41,922 nucleotides of DNA from Micromonospora lutea (GTDB taxonomy: Bacteria; Actinomycetota; Actinomycetes; Mycobacteriales; Micromonosporaceae), in NCBI RefSeq assembly GCF_016863535.1, contig NZ_BOPB01000019.1, positions 1 through 41,922 of the forward strand, read 5' to 3'. Under the pieces are notes generated by a model. It was given only the letters and a program-made list of their open reading frames with translations. It was not told the origin of the DNA and made no database searches. Shown one piece after another: positions 25,626-33,737 of this stretch. A program made the position numbers and the translations under genes. Position 1 is the first letter of the stretch. Each line of letters opens with the position of its first letter.

Positions 25626-25787
25626 ATCCGGCTCGACCCCCACATCGCACAAGTCGCCCGCTACATCGATGACTTCTTCGGGTTCGACCAATGGTTCCTC
25701 TTCGATACCCGGTGGGCAGCGGCAAACCTCGACCTGGCCCGCTCGCTGCTGCGCTACGCGACCCACTGGGACCCATTCGAGGCATGA
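25590..25787 (+). pseudogene. C-terminal fragment of an unidentified protein
   Basis: The last 53 residues (IRLDPHIAQVARYIDDFF, then GFDQWFLFDTRWAAANLDLA) look like an intact helical C-terminus ending at 25787, but the upstream part is replaced by unrelated sequence of opposite coding sense. It could be the missing end of the frameshifted gene at 24798 or of another lost gene. No function can be given. Confidence 0.35.
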
Positions 25788-26201
25788 ATCTCCACGGCTG
25801 TCCCGAGCCTGCCTAAGCCAGACCACCGCCGCCACATCACCTGCACAGCCCGCGACCACGCGTGCCGGCCTGACTGATCCTCGCAGGGCAAGTCTCTCGG
25901 TCGACCAGACGAGCGCGAGCCCGAGCGCAACTGTCCTTCAACCCCTGGCGACCGGATCTGCCGTAGTGCCCGCGCGTCGCCAGCCGGGAGCCGTCACGTC
26001 GCACCGTCGGCCGTTACGCCCGGCGGTCGTGCGGCCCGCTGGCGTCCGCAAGCCAGTTGGAGAAATATCACGCAAGATGTCAGGTTTTGGGTGGAGCGTG
26101 GGTTCATCGGTCGACGCCGGTGAGAGGCGCGACCATGGCACAGACTAGAGACGGTGGCAGCCAGGTGGCGGCTCAGAGGTCGCGCCGCCCGGCTGCGGTG
26201 G
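25788..26201. other. Intergenic, no supported gene
   Basis: Long open frames exist, but their translations are low-complexity Arg/Pro/Ser/Thr strings typical of non-coding high-GC DNA. The stretch around 26055-26095 is relatively AT-rich. Nothing else is supported. Confidence 0.5.
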
Positions 26202-26777
26202 TCAGCCCTGGATGGCGAAGCCGCCGGTCCAGGAGATCTTGTCCGCCGCGGCGAGGGTGAGCTGGAGGAAGCCGAGCGCCTCCATCTCGCGGGCGCGGCG
26301 CAGGCTGCCGGCGTCGATCGCCTTCAGGCCACCGGCGGTGACGACCTCGGCGAGCCTCGCCTTAGCGTCGGCGTCGTCGCCGGCGATCAGCACGGTGGTG
26401 GGCTGCCCGCCGATGGTGCCCGAGGCCAGCGTGCCGGCGAAGGTGGTGTTGAACGCCTTCAGCACCCGCGAGTTCGGCAGCGCCGCGGCGAGTTCGGCGG
26501 CCGCGGAGGAGTCGGCCGGCACCACCAGGGAGTCGAAAGTCTCGAAGTTCAGCGGGTTGGTGATGTCGACGACGATCTTCCCGGCGAGCTGGTCGCCGCG
26601 CTGGGCGACGATCTCGCGCAGCGCCGGGTAGGGCACCGCGAGGACGACGATGTCGCCGGTGACGGCCTGGTTCGCGGCGTCTTTGCCGATCAGCTGGACG
26701 GTGTTTCCGCCCTTCTCAACGACGCCGGCGATCGCCGAGCCCATGTTGCCGGTTCCGAGGATGCTCACTGAGGTCAT
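26202..26777 (-). CDS. NADPH-dependent F420 reductase-like oxidoreductase (Rossmann)
   Basis: The ATG is preceded by AAGGAGAACC (complement of 26781-26790), an ideal Shine-Dalgarno. The 191-residue protein starts with SILGTGNMGSAIAG (GxGxxG Rossmann loop) and contains VVLAVPYPAL, VVDITNPLNF and AFNTTFAGTL, the order of motifs in the F420-dependent NADP oxidoreductase family (ProC/F420_oxidored superfamily). Members exchange hydride between NADPH and F420 or act as uncharacterised NADP-binding proteins. The protein is complete, ending in ISWTGGFAIQG. It is divergent from a MarR gene across a 99-bp regulatory region, the classic arrangement for a MarR-controlled redox gene. Confidence 0.88.
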   Translation of the reverse strand: MTSVSILGTGNMGSAIAGVVEKGGNTVQLIGKDAANQAVTGDIVVLAVPYPALREIVAQRGDQLAGKIVVDITNPLNFETFDSLVVPADSSAAAELAAALPNSRVLKAFNTTFAGTLASGTIGGQPTTVLIAGDDADAKARLAEVVTAGGLKAIDAGSLRRAREMEALGFLQLTLAAADKISWTGGFAIQG

Positions 26778-26854
26778 GACGGTTCTCCTTGTCGATGAAC
26801 GAACAAACCGAAGTGGTTGTTGCTTCAACTAACCGTAGCAGGGAATTACTTGTA

Positions 26855-26871
26855 CCGACAACTTTTGTCGG
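26855..26871. promoter_or_regulatory. Perfect inverted repeat, candidate MarR operator
   Basis: CCGACAA-CTT-TTGTCGG is a perfect 7-bp inverted repeat ending 5 nt before the MarR ATG at 26877. A weaker GTTG-N6-CAAC repeat lies at 26816-26829, nearer the oxidoreductase gene. Position and symmetry fit autoregulation and control of the divergent gene. Confidence 0.6.
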
Positions 26872-26876
26872 GCACG

Positions 26877-27458
26877 ATGGAGCGCATGAACCACCGCCAA
26901 GCCCGCACCGACGACACGACCCGCTCGCTCGGCACCGAGCCTACGGCCGTGTCGGCGCCGCAGTGGCTGAGCTCCGAGGAACGCGCCGTCTGGGTACGGC
27001 TGAGCGCGGTGCTCGAGCTGCTTCCCGGGGTGCTCGACTCCCAGCTACGCCGCGACGCCGGCCTGACCTACTTCGACTACTACCTGCTCGCGATGCTGTC
27101 CGAAGCACCCGAGCGCACGCTGCGCATGACCGCGCTCGCGCAGCGCACCAACGCGACCCTGCCTCGGCTCTCGCACGTGGTACGCCGGCTGGAGGACCGC
27201 GGCCTGGTCATCCGATTCCCCTGCCGTGAGGACGGCCGGGCCACGAACGCACAGCTCACCGATGCCGGCTGGGACGTTGTCGTCGACGCTGCCCCGGGGC
27301 ACGTCACCACCGTCCGCCGCTACGTCGTCGACGCGCTCACCCCCGGACAGCTCCATCAGCTCGGCGACATTGCCGACGCGCTGCTGAGCAGGCTGGACCC
27401 AGATGGCCGGATGACCGCGGTACCAGACCCCGCTGCGCCGACAGCCGAGGCCCGTTGA
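26877..27458 (+). CDS. MarR-family transcriptional regulator
   Basis: The protein has 193 residues from ATG 26877; an in-frame ATG at 26886 is possible. The winged-helix core is intact: LTYFDYYLLAMLSE, LRMTALAQRTNATLPRLSHVVRRLEDRGLV (recognition helix) and the wing FPCREDGRATNAQLTDAGWDVV. MarR proteins bind as dimers to palindromic sites and release DNA on binding phenolics or oxidants. The inverted repeat just upstream and the divergent F420/NADP-type oxidoreductase suggest local control of that gene. Confidence 0.9.
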   Translation: MERMNHRQARTDDTTRSLGTEPTAVSAPQWLSSEERAVWVRLSAVLELLPGVLDSQLRRDAGLTYFDYYLLAMLSEAPERTLRMTALAQRTNATLPRLSHVVRRLEDRGLVIRFPCREDGRATNAQLTDAGWDVVVDAAPGHVTTVRRYVVDALTPGQLHQLGDIADALLSRLDPDGRMTAVPDPAAPTAEAR

Positions 27459-27728
27459 GCGCACGGTTCCCGGGTGCGGGTACTGGCGCACTGACCGCTG
27501 GCTAACCGCTGGGTCGGCTTCAATGCCAAGCGTGCGTGACTGCCGCCGACACGCTGCAGAACGACCTCGTCACCATCGAGCGCGCGAGTTCAACCAGAAC
27601 CGGCGACGGCGGCAGGGCATCCCACCACGTGTGCCCCATGGCGCTGGGACGGCAGACGGTCTGCCCGACCCGTCCGACCTGGCGCATCCAGGGTGCCCGC
27701 GCGTGTGGGCACGGCGTGCGAGCTCACC
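27459..27728. other. Intergenic, nothing recognised
   Basis: No convincing coding frame, repeat or RNA gene is visible between the MarR stop and the relic that ends at 27729. Confidence 0.4.
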
Positions 27729-27905
27729 TCACGGCCGGTCCGTGCCGGCGCTGCGTTTCCGGCCCTCGAGGGTGTGGACGAGCCAGGCTGCGACGCGTGC
27801 CGCTTGACGCAAGTCGGCCGCTGACCGGTCCGACAACAACTCCATCTGGTCGAGGTCGTAGAGGCGGACCAGCCGGTCGAACGGGAACCGGCCTGCAGGT
27901 GTAGG
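27729..27905 (-). pseudogene. C-terminal relic of an unidentified protein
   Basis: The minus strand encodes FPFDRLVRLYDLDQMELLSD followed by a helical AADLRQAARVAAWLVHTLEG tail ending at a proper stop (27729-27731). It reads like the genuine C-terminus of an enzyme, but upstream sequence loses coding character. I cannot name the family. Confidence 0.4.
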
Positions 27906-27965
27906 TCGACGAGCTGGGGCACCACGACGTCCGGGACGCTCCGCGGGTAATGTGGCCGGCAGCCC

Positions 27966-28391
27966 GCAGTCACGCACGCCTCCTGGCACGACTTCCGGAT
28001 CCTCAAGCAGAACCTCACTGGCGTTGATGCGGTCACCGCCGGACGGGTGATGCCCTACACGGTCTTCGTCACCCCCGAGCTTGGACGCATCGGCCTGACC
28101 GAGACCGAGGCCCGGGCACGGGGCCATCGCATCCGGGTAGCGAAGATCCCGGCTGCGGCGATTCCCCGGTCCAAGACCATGCACCAGGCCACCGGCACCT
28201 GGAAAGCCGTCGTCGACGAGGACTCCGAGGAAATCCTCGGCGTCGCCCTTCTCGGGCACGGGGCCGGGGAGGTCATCGCTGCCGTGCAGTTGGCCATGCT
28301 CGGAGGCCTTCGCTACCAACAGGTCCGCGACGCCCCGATCACGCATCCCACCATGGCTGAGGGCCTGAATCTGCTCCTCGACGCCCTATAA
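27966..28391 (+). pseudogene. 5'-truncated pyridine nucleotide-disulphide oxidoreductase (C-terminal domain)
   Basis: The reading begins without a start at about 27966 (HASWHDFRILKQNL) and continues to 28391 with MPYTVFVTPELGRIGLTETEA, then KIPAAAIPRSKTM and ITHPTMAEGLN. This is the dimerisation domain of mercuric-reductase/dihydrolipoamide-dehydrogenase-like flavoproteins, where HPT and E near the C-terminus contribute to the partner active site. The FAD- and NAD-binding domains (over 300 residues) are missing, so the gene is broken. A GTG at 28047 could at most start a fragment. Confidence 0.7.
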
Positions 28392-28681
28392 GGGGCATCT
28401 AATCCGTGTAGCGGTTGATTCACGTTTGGTCGTGGCGTCGGCCGCTGCGGGTCGTTGATCGCGGCGTGGGTACCGGTCGGATCATGCCCTCCAACTGGCG
28501 TCAGGCGGTTCCCGCAGCGGGCGGCAAGAAGAAATACCCGAAAGGGCAGCGCGGCTTCGAGATCTACCGTGACGGCCAACTCGATGGCATCAAGGTGCAC
28601 GGCGGGCACCCTGCCCTGAGCCCTGGGCTGCCCGGCGCTTGCGGCACCGGGCAGCCCGACCATCGTCGATAGAATGCCGCC
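28392..28681. other. Region without supported gene, ending in a hairpin and a -10 box
   Basis: A short frame after 28484 reads MPSNWRQAVPAAGGKKKYPK, then GQRGFEIYRDGQLDGIKVHG, which may be a relic. It has no recognisable family. The stretch ends with the hairpin at 28625-28657 and a TAGAAT hexamer at 28670-28675. Confidence 0.35.
28625..28657. terminator. Strong GC hairpin
   Basis: GGGCTGCCCGG and CCGGGCAGCCC pair perfectly over 11 bp around an 11-nt loop, 25 nt before the next gene. There is no T-tract; it may terminate upstream transcription or insulate the downstream leaderless promoter. Confidence 0.5.
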
Positions 28682-29808
28682 GTGATTCGCGAGATGCGTT
28701 TCGTCGTCTCGGTGCCGGATGAGATTTCGGCCTACGCCGTCGGCGAGAGGCTGGCCGAGCGCGGCCATTTGCTGGTCGCGGTACGGGAGGTGCCGATCGA
28801 CCCGCTGGAGGGTCGCTTCGCCGCTGGTGGCGAACCCACTCGCTGGTCGTGGACCCGCCCTACGAGGGTCCGCTGGAGGTCTCACCGGTCGAGAAGAAGG
28901 CCGTTGCGGCCATTGCCCGGAAGTACGGCGGGCAGGTCAACTCGGCATGCGGCCAGTTTCCGGACAAGGCGATCGAGCGCTTCTCCCGGGAGGGCCTCGC
29001 GCACGAGCTAGACCGGGCCGAGGCCGACCGGATCCGCGTGGAGCTCGTCGGCGGGCAGACAACCGCCGCGCCGTCTCTGCCTGCGCCTCCGGGACTCAAG
29101 TGCGGTGGTTTCCGTCGTCCTGCCGCCGATCTTCGCGCGGCCGCCGAGGTGGTGTCCTTCGAGGGCCGCACCTTCGACGGTGTGGGCGACCTGATCGCGG
29201 CGATCGCGAACGACGCGTTCCCGCAGGGCTCGGTGGTGCCCGCCGCCCCGGGCGCGGTGCCGCAGCTGGCCGCGCTGGCGGGTGCCGACGGGGTGAGCGA
29301 CTTCTACCGGGCTATGACGCTCATGGTGCTGTTCCAGATGAGCACTGCGGGTCGGCGGCGGCTGGCGTACCAAGCGGACGCCCCGGAGGACGGCGGCGCC
29401 GAGACGCCCGCGGAGACGGCGACCCGGGCCGCAGTCGCGGCGGTGCTGCCCGGGCTCGCCGTGGGCCGCAGCGAACTGGCCGAGCTCCTCCTCGCCGGGC
29501 TGTCCGCGGCCACGCGAGAGGCGGGGTCCGGAATGCCAGCCGGCCTGGAGCGGATCGCCGGGCGGTACGCGGGCACCGCCCGTATTCCGGTGGTGAACCT
29601 GATCCGGGCCGTCGCGGACGGCGCCGAAGAGCCCATGCGGACTGCCACCGCAGCGGTGGTGGCGGCTCTGCCGGAGGCGGTCGACAACCTGCAGAGCACA
29701 AAGGCCACGGCCGAGGGGCGGGCACTCGACACGCTCGACACCGTGCTGCAGTGGGAACTGGACAACGCCCGGCTGTCCAAGCTGGGCATGGTCTTCGGCC
29801 CCCGCTGA
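28682..29808 (+). pseudogene. Frameshifted hypothetical gene (RraB-like N-terminus, helical C-terminus)
   Basis: The GTG at 28682 follows TAGAAT by 6 nt, a leaderless start. The first frame encodes FVVSVPDEISAYAVGERLAE and RGHLLVAVREVPID, like the RraB-related N-terminal domain of actinobacterial hypotheticals. Around 28830-28850 the sense moves to another frame (THSLVVDPPYEGPLEVSPVE), which stays open to 29808. The second part includes ARKYGGQVNS and a long Ala/Leu-rich helical region with AELLLAGLSAATREA. The C-terminal half is not recognised. Without the shift the protein would have about 375 residues. A sequencing error or programmed shift cannot be excluded, but no slippery sequence is obvious. 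Confidence 0.55.
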
Positions 29809-30167
29809 TGACCGCCGGCCCACCGCCGGTAACGGCTACCGCCCGCGCGAGGCCGCAGCTCAGCCGCCCACAACGGGTCCCGCGTCTCCGCCAGCGCCTG
29901 ACGCTGTCAGCCCACGGCACGACCGAGGAACTGCGCCACAGAACCCACCGCAGTTCCTCCCTACGACGACGCTGCGGCATTCCACTCCTTCGGATGGCTG
30001 ATGGCGCATTCGACGGTCGCCGCCTGGTCCGCGGGCGGTGTCCGTCAGGCGCCGCACCGGCCGTAGCCGGCCTCGCCGCACCGGTGCGGTCAGGCCGGCA
30101 TCGTCGGGAGCGTCATGCCAGCCGAGCCCGGACCAGTCGACGTCGACAATGAGCTCATCAGACCACT
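29809..30167. other. Intergenic with one inverted repeat
   Basis: No gene is supported. GAGGAACTGCG (29925-29935) and CGCAGTTCCTC (29949-29959) form a perfect 11-bp stem with a 13-nt loop, 116 nt after the preceding stop; it is the likely transcription end for that gene. Confidence 0.45.
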
Positions 30168-30326
30168 CGCTACCACTACCTCCTCGCCGCCGCGCAGCTG
30201 GGCGGGCATCTGGCAGAACAGTCGCCGGATCCGGCGGCCGGGAACGCGGCCGAGGATCCGTGTGCGGTGACGCGGGCGCATGTGAAGGCGTTCCAGGGTT
30301 GGATGCTCGAGAACCTGCGCGACGAG
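30168..30326 (+). pseudogene. Tyrosine recombinase (integrase) N-terminal relic
   Basis: The plus strand encodes RYHYLLAAAQLGGHLAEQSP followed by CAVTRAHVKAFQGWMLE. This follows the SAM-like core-binding domain of actinobacterial integrases (a helix ending in LA.WLAE, then TRAHVxAFQxWMIE). The catalytic domain (R-H-R-Y) is absent; after about 30326 the sequence becomes the opposite-strand SDR relic. It marks a lost integrative element. Confidence 0.55.
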
Positions 30327-30440
30327 GCGTTGATTCGCGTCCCGAGGGCGAGGTCGTGGCCTGCGCGGGCCACCCGCCGCGCGGTGGCCACGCCGATGCC
30401 GCGTCCGCCGCCGGCGACCGTGCCGCCCACCCGGGAACCC
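30324..30440 (-). pseudogene. Short-chain dehydrogenase N-terminal relic
   Basis: On the minus strand GTVAGGGRGIGVATARRVAR followed by AGHDLALGTRIN reproduces the SDR cofactor-binding start (GxxxGIG, then a basic strand end). It breaks off into the integrase relic. The rest of the enzyme is missing. Confidence 0.55.
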
Positions 30441-30441
30441 G

Positions 30442-31263
30442 TCACATCACCTGGCGGAGCACCCCCAGGGACGTATGGACCGGCTCCGGTGCCGTCAGCG
30501 CCTGTGCGAGATCCGGGTCGCGGCCGGTCAGGCTGTCCAACACCTCGTCGGCCGCCCCGTGCCCCTGCGCGGCGCCTTTCGCACCCGCCGCGACGAACAC
30601 CTCGTCCTCTGCGACGCCGATCTCGTACCGCGACTCGGTGACGTCCCGCAGTGCGAGCGTGGCGGCCGGCGGGTGGCCGGCCTGCACGCCGACACCCCCG
30701 GCGAGCAGCAGAGCGTACATGGTGACCAGGGGGAAGTCCTCGACCCGCGACTCCGGCTCCACACCGAGCGCCAGGGCCACATCCCGTTCGTGGATCCAGG
30801 CGTCCCAGAGCATGTGCAGGGACAGGGTCGACCAGTGCAGTTGACGTCCGCTCGGCGCGGGCATCAGCGGGCCTTCGGGCCCGGCGGTCCGGACCTGGAA
30901 CAGTTCCCGTTCCCGTTCGATCAGCACCGCCAGGGTCTCAAGGGTCTCCTCCGGGCTCTGCGCAGGCGAGTCCGCCAGCCACAGCAGCGGGGTGGTGGCC
31001 GGCTGGATGGGGCCGTGACGCAGGAACCGCTCGACCTCCGGGCTGCCGCTGAGCAGAGCGACGTGCAGCTCAGCCACGTTGACCACGTGTCGGACCACGT
31101 CGTGCACCGACCAGGCGGTGCAGCGGGACTTCGCCGCCCAGCTCGCCGGATCGAGTTGAGTGACGAGGCGGAGGAAGTTTGACCGCTGGTGCTGGATCGT
31201 CGCGCCGATTGCTTCCGGGCCGGCGTTCAGACCGCGCTTCTCGGTGAGTACAAAGTCAGACAA
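30442..31263 (-). CDS. Maleylpyruvate isomerase family mycothiol-dependent enzyme
   Basis: The start codon is TTG (complement of 31261-31263) with AGAGG 7 nt upstream; the protein has 273 residues. The N-terminal DinB-like bundle has CTAWSVHDVVRHVVNVAELH (metal His in VRHV) and DAWIHERDVALALG (second metal ligand His), as in the MDMPI_N domain. The C-terminal part contains the charge-rich strand-helix domain of the family. Substrate is unknown. Its end abuts the SDR relic, so it lies at the edge of the degraded zone but looks intact itself. Confidence 0.82.
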   Translation of the reverse strand: MSDFVLTEKRGLNAGPEAIGATIQHQRSNFLRLVTQLDPASWAAKSRCTAWSVHDVVRHVVNVAELHVALLSGSPEVERFLRHGPIQPATTPLLWLADSPAQSPEETLETLAVLIERERELFQVRTAGPEGPLMPAPSGRQLHWSTLSLHMLWDAWIHERDVALALGVEPESRVEDFPLVTMYALLLAGGVGVQAGHPPAATLALRDVTESRYEIGVAEDEVFVAAGAKGAAQGHGAADEVLDSLTGRDPDLAQALTAPEPVHTSLGVLRQVM

Positions 31264-31445
31264 CGGACTACCTCTCGGAGAGCGGATGAATGACTGGACT
31301 TAACCGCCCGCGGCATCGGGGGCGAAGTATCGGTCTATCGGCGATCCTCGGAGAGGAGTCGGATCAATGGAGTGATCTCAGCAACATAAGGTTTGATTGG
31401 TGCGGCACGGGCGAAGGTGGCGGGTCGGGCGGCAGTAGAAACAGG

Positions 31446-31505
31446 CGTGGAGCCATCGATAGACACGTCCTTGCGACAGAAACACGTCTTCGAGAGGGCT
31501 CCACG
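31446..31505. repeat. Inverted repeat before the IS relic
   Basis: CGTGGAGCC (31446-31454) and GGCTCCACG (31497-31505) are perfect 9-bp inverted repeats bracketing 42 nt and ending at the GTG where the transposase relic begins. Local GC is lower than in surrounding DNA. It may be a regulatory or end-proximal structure of the IS; no terminal repeat pair could be defined. Confidence 0.35.
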
Positions 31506-32330
31506 TGAATGCTTATCGTGCCATGGTTGACGTCCCGAGGGAACCTCGTGCAGCACCTCGCCCGGCTGTTGTACGTACAGCGCCGGGCCTGCGGTACCCG
31601 CCGTGGCGCCCGGGGCGTCGACCTGCTTCCAGTGCGGTGGCCAGAAACGTTCACCGGGCCGCACCGGGCCCAGCCGACGACCGGCGTTGGAATCGGGCCT
31701 GGATACCACACCGGTGTCCAGGCCCGATTCCGTCTTGCCGGGGCGCCGCCTGGACCTCGCCGCGGCACCGCCAACGTTCCTGGACACCGCACTATCAGGC
31801 TTTGATGGTGCTCGTATGGTTCCGCAAGGCCGAGGACATGGCCTTGCCCGCCGTAGGCTTCGGCATCTCCAGGGAGACCGCCTACCGCTACCGTGACGAG
31901 GGCATCGCCGTGCTCGCCGCCCAGGCCAGCGACCTGCACACCGCTCTGCGTCGGGCCGCCACCGACAACTGGTCCCACGTGATCCTCGACGGCAAGCTGT
32001 TCGACTGCGACCGGCTGACCGAGACGACCCTGTCGGTCAGGGATGAGGTGATCGATGCCTGGTTCTCCGCACAGCACCGTGACTTCGGCGAAAATGTCCA
32101 CACTGTCATGCGCCCCGACGGGTTGCCGATCTGAACATCGGCGGCGCTGCCCGGGCAGCTACACGACACCAGATGCGCGCGAACTCGCAATCACCGCCGC
32201 CCTGAACTGGTCCGCCGCCGAACTCGACCTACCGACCCTGGCCGACTCCGGCTACGACAGCGCAGGCCACGGCACCAAAAAGCCCGGTCACGTAACCCGC
32301 AGACGGCTATCGACTCGCACCTGACAACCC
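31505..32330 (+). mobile_element. Degenerate IS5-family transposase relic
   Basis: Pieces in shifting frames follow one IS5/DDE_Tnp_4 transposase: NAYRAMVDVPRE, then LVQHLARLLYVQRRACGTRRG, then (after the palindromic insert) ALMVLVWFRKAEDMALPAVG, FGISRETAYRYRDEGIAVLA, the catalytic-strand segment HVILDGKLFDCDR, FGENVHTVMRPDGLP, and LPTLADSGYDSAGHGTKKP. At least three frame changes plus a 163-bp insertion disable it. No intact terminal inverted repeats or target duplications were found. Confidence 0.7.
31631..31793. mobile_element. MITE-like palindromic element inserted in the transposase relic
   Basis: The ends AGTGCGGTGGCCAGAAACGT (extended by one T to 31651) and 31773-31793 (reverse complement AGTGCGGTGTCCAGGAACGT plus T) are terminal inverted repeats matching at 19 of 21 positions. 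At the exact centre (31689-31731) a 19-bp hairpin with one G.T pair and loop ACACC is built on GGAATCGGGCCTGG / CCAGGCCCGATTCC. The arms between are imperfectly complementary, so the whole element can fold. It interrupts the transposase coding sense between TCFQ and ALMVLVW. A possible CAG triplet flanks both sides; no longer target duplication is clear. No second copy was seen in the window. Confidence 0.6.
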
Positions 32331-32516
32331 CGCCTACAACCAACTTCAACGCGGTCGACGGTGGCCAGGAGAAGTTCTCGACATTCGTCTGCGACGAGTA
32401 CGTAACGACATCGACAGATAAGCGGCGCGAGTTCTCGCAGACTGCCGAACCCGCCGGGTCGAGCCGCAACGAAACCGGCATACCTCCCAAGTCACCGCAT
32501 CGCCCGTCCGTCCGTG

Positions 32517-33680
32517 ATGGACGATCGAACGATGACGGGCGTCAGTGACATGTGGGATCAGGCGCGGGACCGGCTGCCGGTGATGACCTCTCGACTTCGC
32601 GACCTGGTCGGTTGCGAATCCCCGCCAGGGGCTGCCGGGCAGTTGGCCGCCTGCGCCGATCTCCTGGAGAGTTGGGGAAACGCAGCCCTCGGCAGGGCGG
32701 CACGACGGGTGTGGCTCGACGGCCTGCCCCACCTGCTGTGGCCGGCCGTGCACCAGCGAGTCCTGCTGCTGGGGCACTACGACACGGTGTGGCCCGCTGG
32801 CACCATCCGGGACTGGCCGTTCGCGGTCACTGGAACCGTGGCCACCGGTCCGGGTGTCTGCGACATGAAGGCCGGAATCGTGCAGATGCTCACCGCGGTG
32901 GAGCTGCTTCCCGATCCGTCGCAGGTGGGGCTTCTGCTCACCTGTGACGAGGAGAGCGGATCGCCGGCCTCGCGCCCGCTGATCGAAGAACAAGCGACAC
33001 GCTCCGGCGCGGTCCTGGTGGGCGAGCCGAGCACCGAGTCGGGCCACGTCAAGATCGCGCGCAAGGGCGGTTCCGTGTACCGGGTGACGGTCCGTGGCCG
33101 GGCGGCGCACGCGGGCGTCGAGCCGCACCGCGGCGTCAACGCGGGCGTCGAGCTGGCGCATCAACTACTCGGCGTCGGGACACTGGCCGCCGACGGTACG
33201 AGCGTCACACCGACCGTGCTCACCGCTGGCACGATGACAAACGTCATCCCGGAGACGGCGGTGATGCACGTCGACGTACGGGCGTGGAGCCGCGATGAGC
33301 TGCACCGGGTGGACGACGCACTGCGCGCCCTCGTGCCGTGGCTGCCCGGTGCTTCGATCGTCGTCGAAGGCGGCGTCAACCGCTACCCGATGCCCGAGGC
33401 GGTCGCCCGCCCCCTGCTCCATCAGGCCCAGACGGTCACCGCCGAGTTGGGGCTGCCCGCCATCGACGGCACGTACGCCGCCGGCGCGTCGGACGCCAAC
33501 TTCACGGCCGCGCTCGGCGTGCCCACCCTCGACGGACTCGGCGGCGTCGGCGGGCACCCGCACGCCCGGGGCGAGTACGTGGATCTGGCCCGCGCACCCG
33601 AGCGGGTCGCATTGCTCACCGGTCTGATCGGTCGACTTCTCGCAGCGCGCGACCACCCGCTGACCACCCTCGCCCCGTAG
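32517..33680 (+). CDS. M20 family metallopeptidase (carboxypeptidase G2-like)
   Basis: The 387-residue protein (ATG 32517; GTG 32514 or ATG 32532 are alternatives) has the full M20 metal-site series: GHYDTVWPAGT (His, Asp), GPGVCDMKAGI (bridging Asp), CDEESGS (catalytic and metal Glu), GEPS, and a late His in GGHPHARGEY. A dimerisation domain lies between, with RGRAAHAGVEPHRGVNA. CPG2-like enzymes release C-terminal glutamate or other amino acids from acylated substrates. It precedes a carboxylate-amine ligase in the same direction, separated by a hairpin, so co-transcription is uncertain. Confidence 0.9.
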   Translation: MDDRTMTGVSDMWDQARDRLPVMTSRLRDLVGCESPPGAAGQLAACADLLESWGNAALGRAARRVWLDGLPHLLWPAVHQRVLLLGHYDTVWPAGTIRDWPFAVTGTVATGPGVCDMKAGIVQMLTAVELLPDPSQVGLLLTCDEESGSPASRPLIEEQATRSGAVLVGEPSTESGHVKIARKGGSVYRVTVRGRAAHAGVEPHRGVNAGVELAHQLLGVGTLAADGTSVTPTVLTAGTMTNVIPETAVMHVDVRAWSRDELHRVDDALRALVPWLPGASIVVEGGVNRYPMPEAVARPLLHQAQTVTAELGLPAIDGTYAAGASDANFTAALGVPTLDGLGGVGGHPHARGEYVDLARAPERVALLTGLIGRLLAARDHPLTTLAP

Positions 33681-33681
33681 C

Positions 33682-33714
33682 CTGGCGGCAGGCCGCGTCG
33701 ACGCGGCGTTGCCA
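33682..33714. terminator. Palindrome between peptidase and ligase genes
   Basis: Immediately after the peptidase stop, CTGGC (33682-33686) and GCCAG (33711-33715 region) flank the perfect 16-nt palindrome GCCGCGTCGACGCGGC (33692-33707). No T-tract follows, as is common in actinomycetes. Confidence 0.45.
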
Positions 33715-33737
33715 GCTGACCGGAAGGCGGCATCCGG

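Noticed and set aside
25302..25859. Single minus-strand gene covering the relic zone
   Set aside because: Only the central 50 residues look like protein; the flanks are shadows of plus-strand fragments.
31335..31787. Minus-strand gene across the IS relic
   Set aside because: Its translation is low-quality and crosses the palindromic element; the plus-strand transposase motifs explain the region better.
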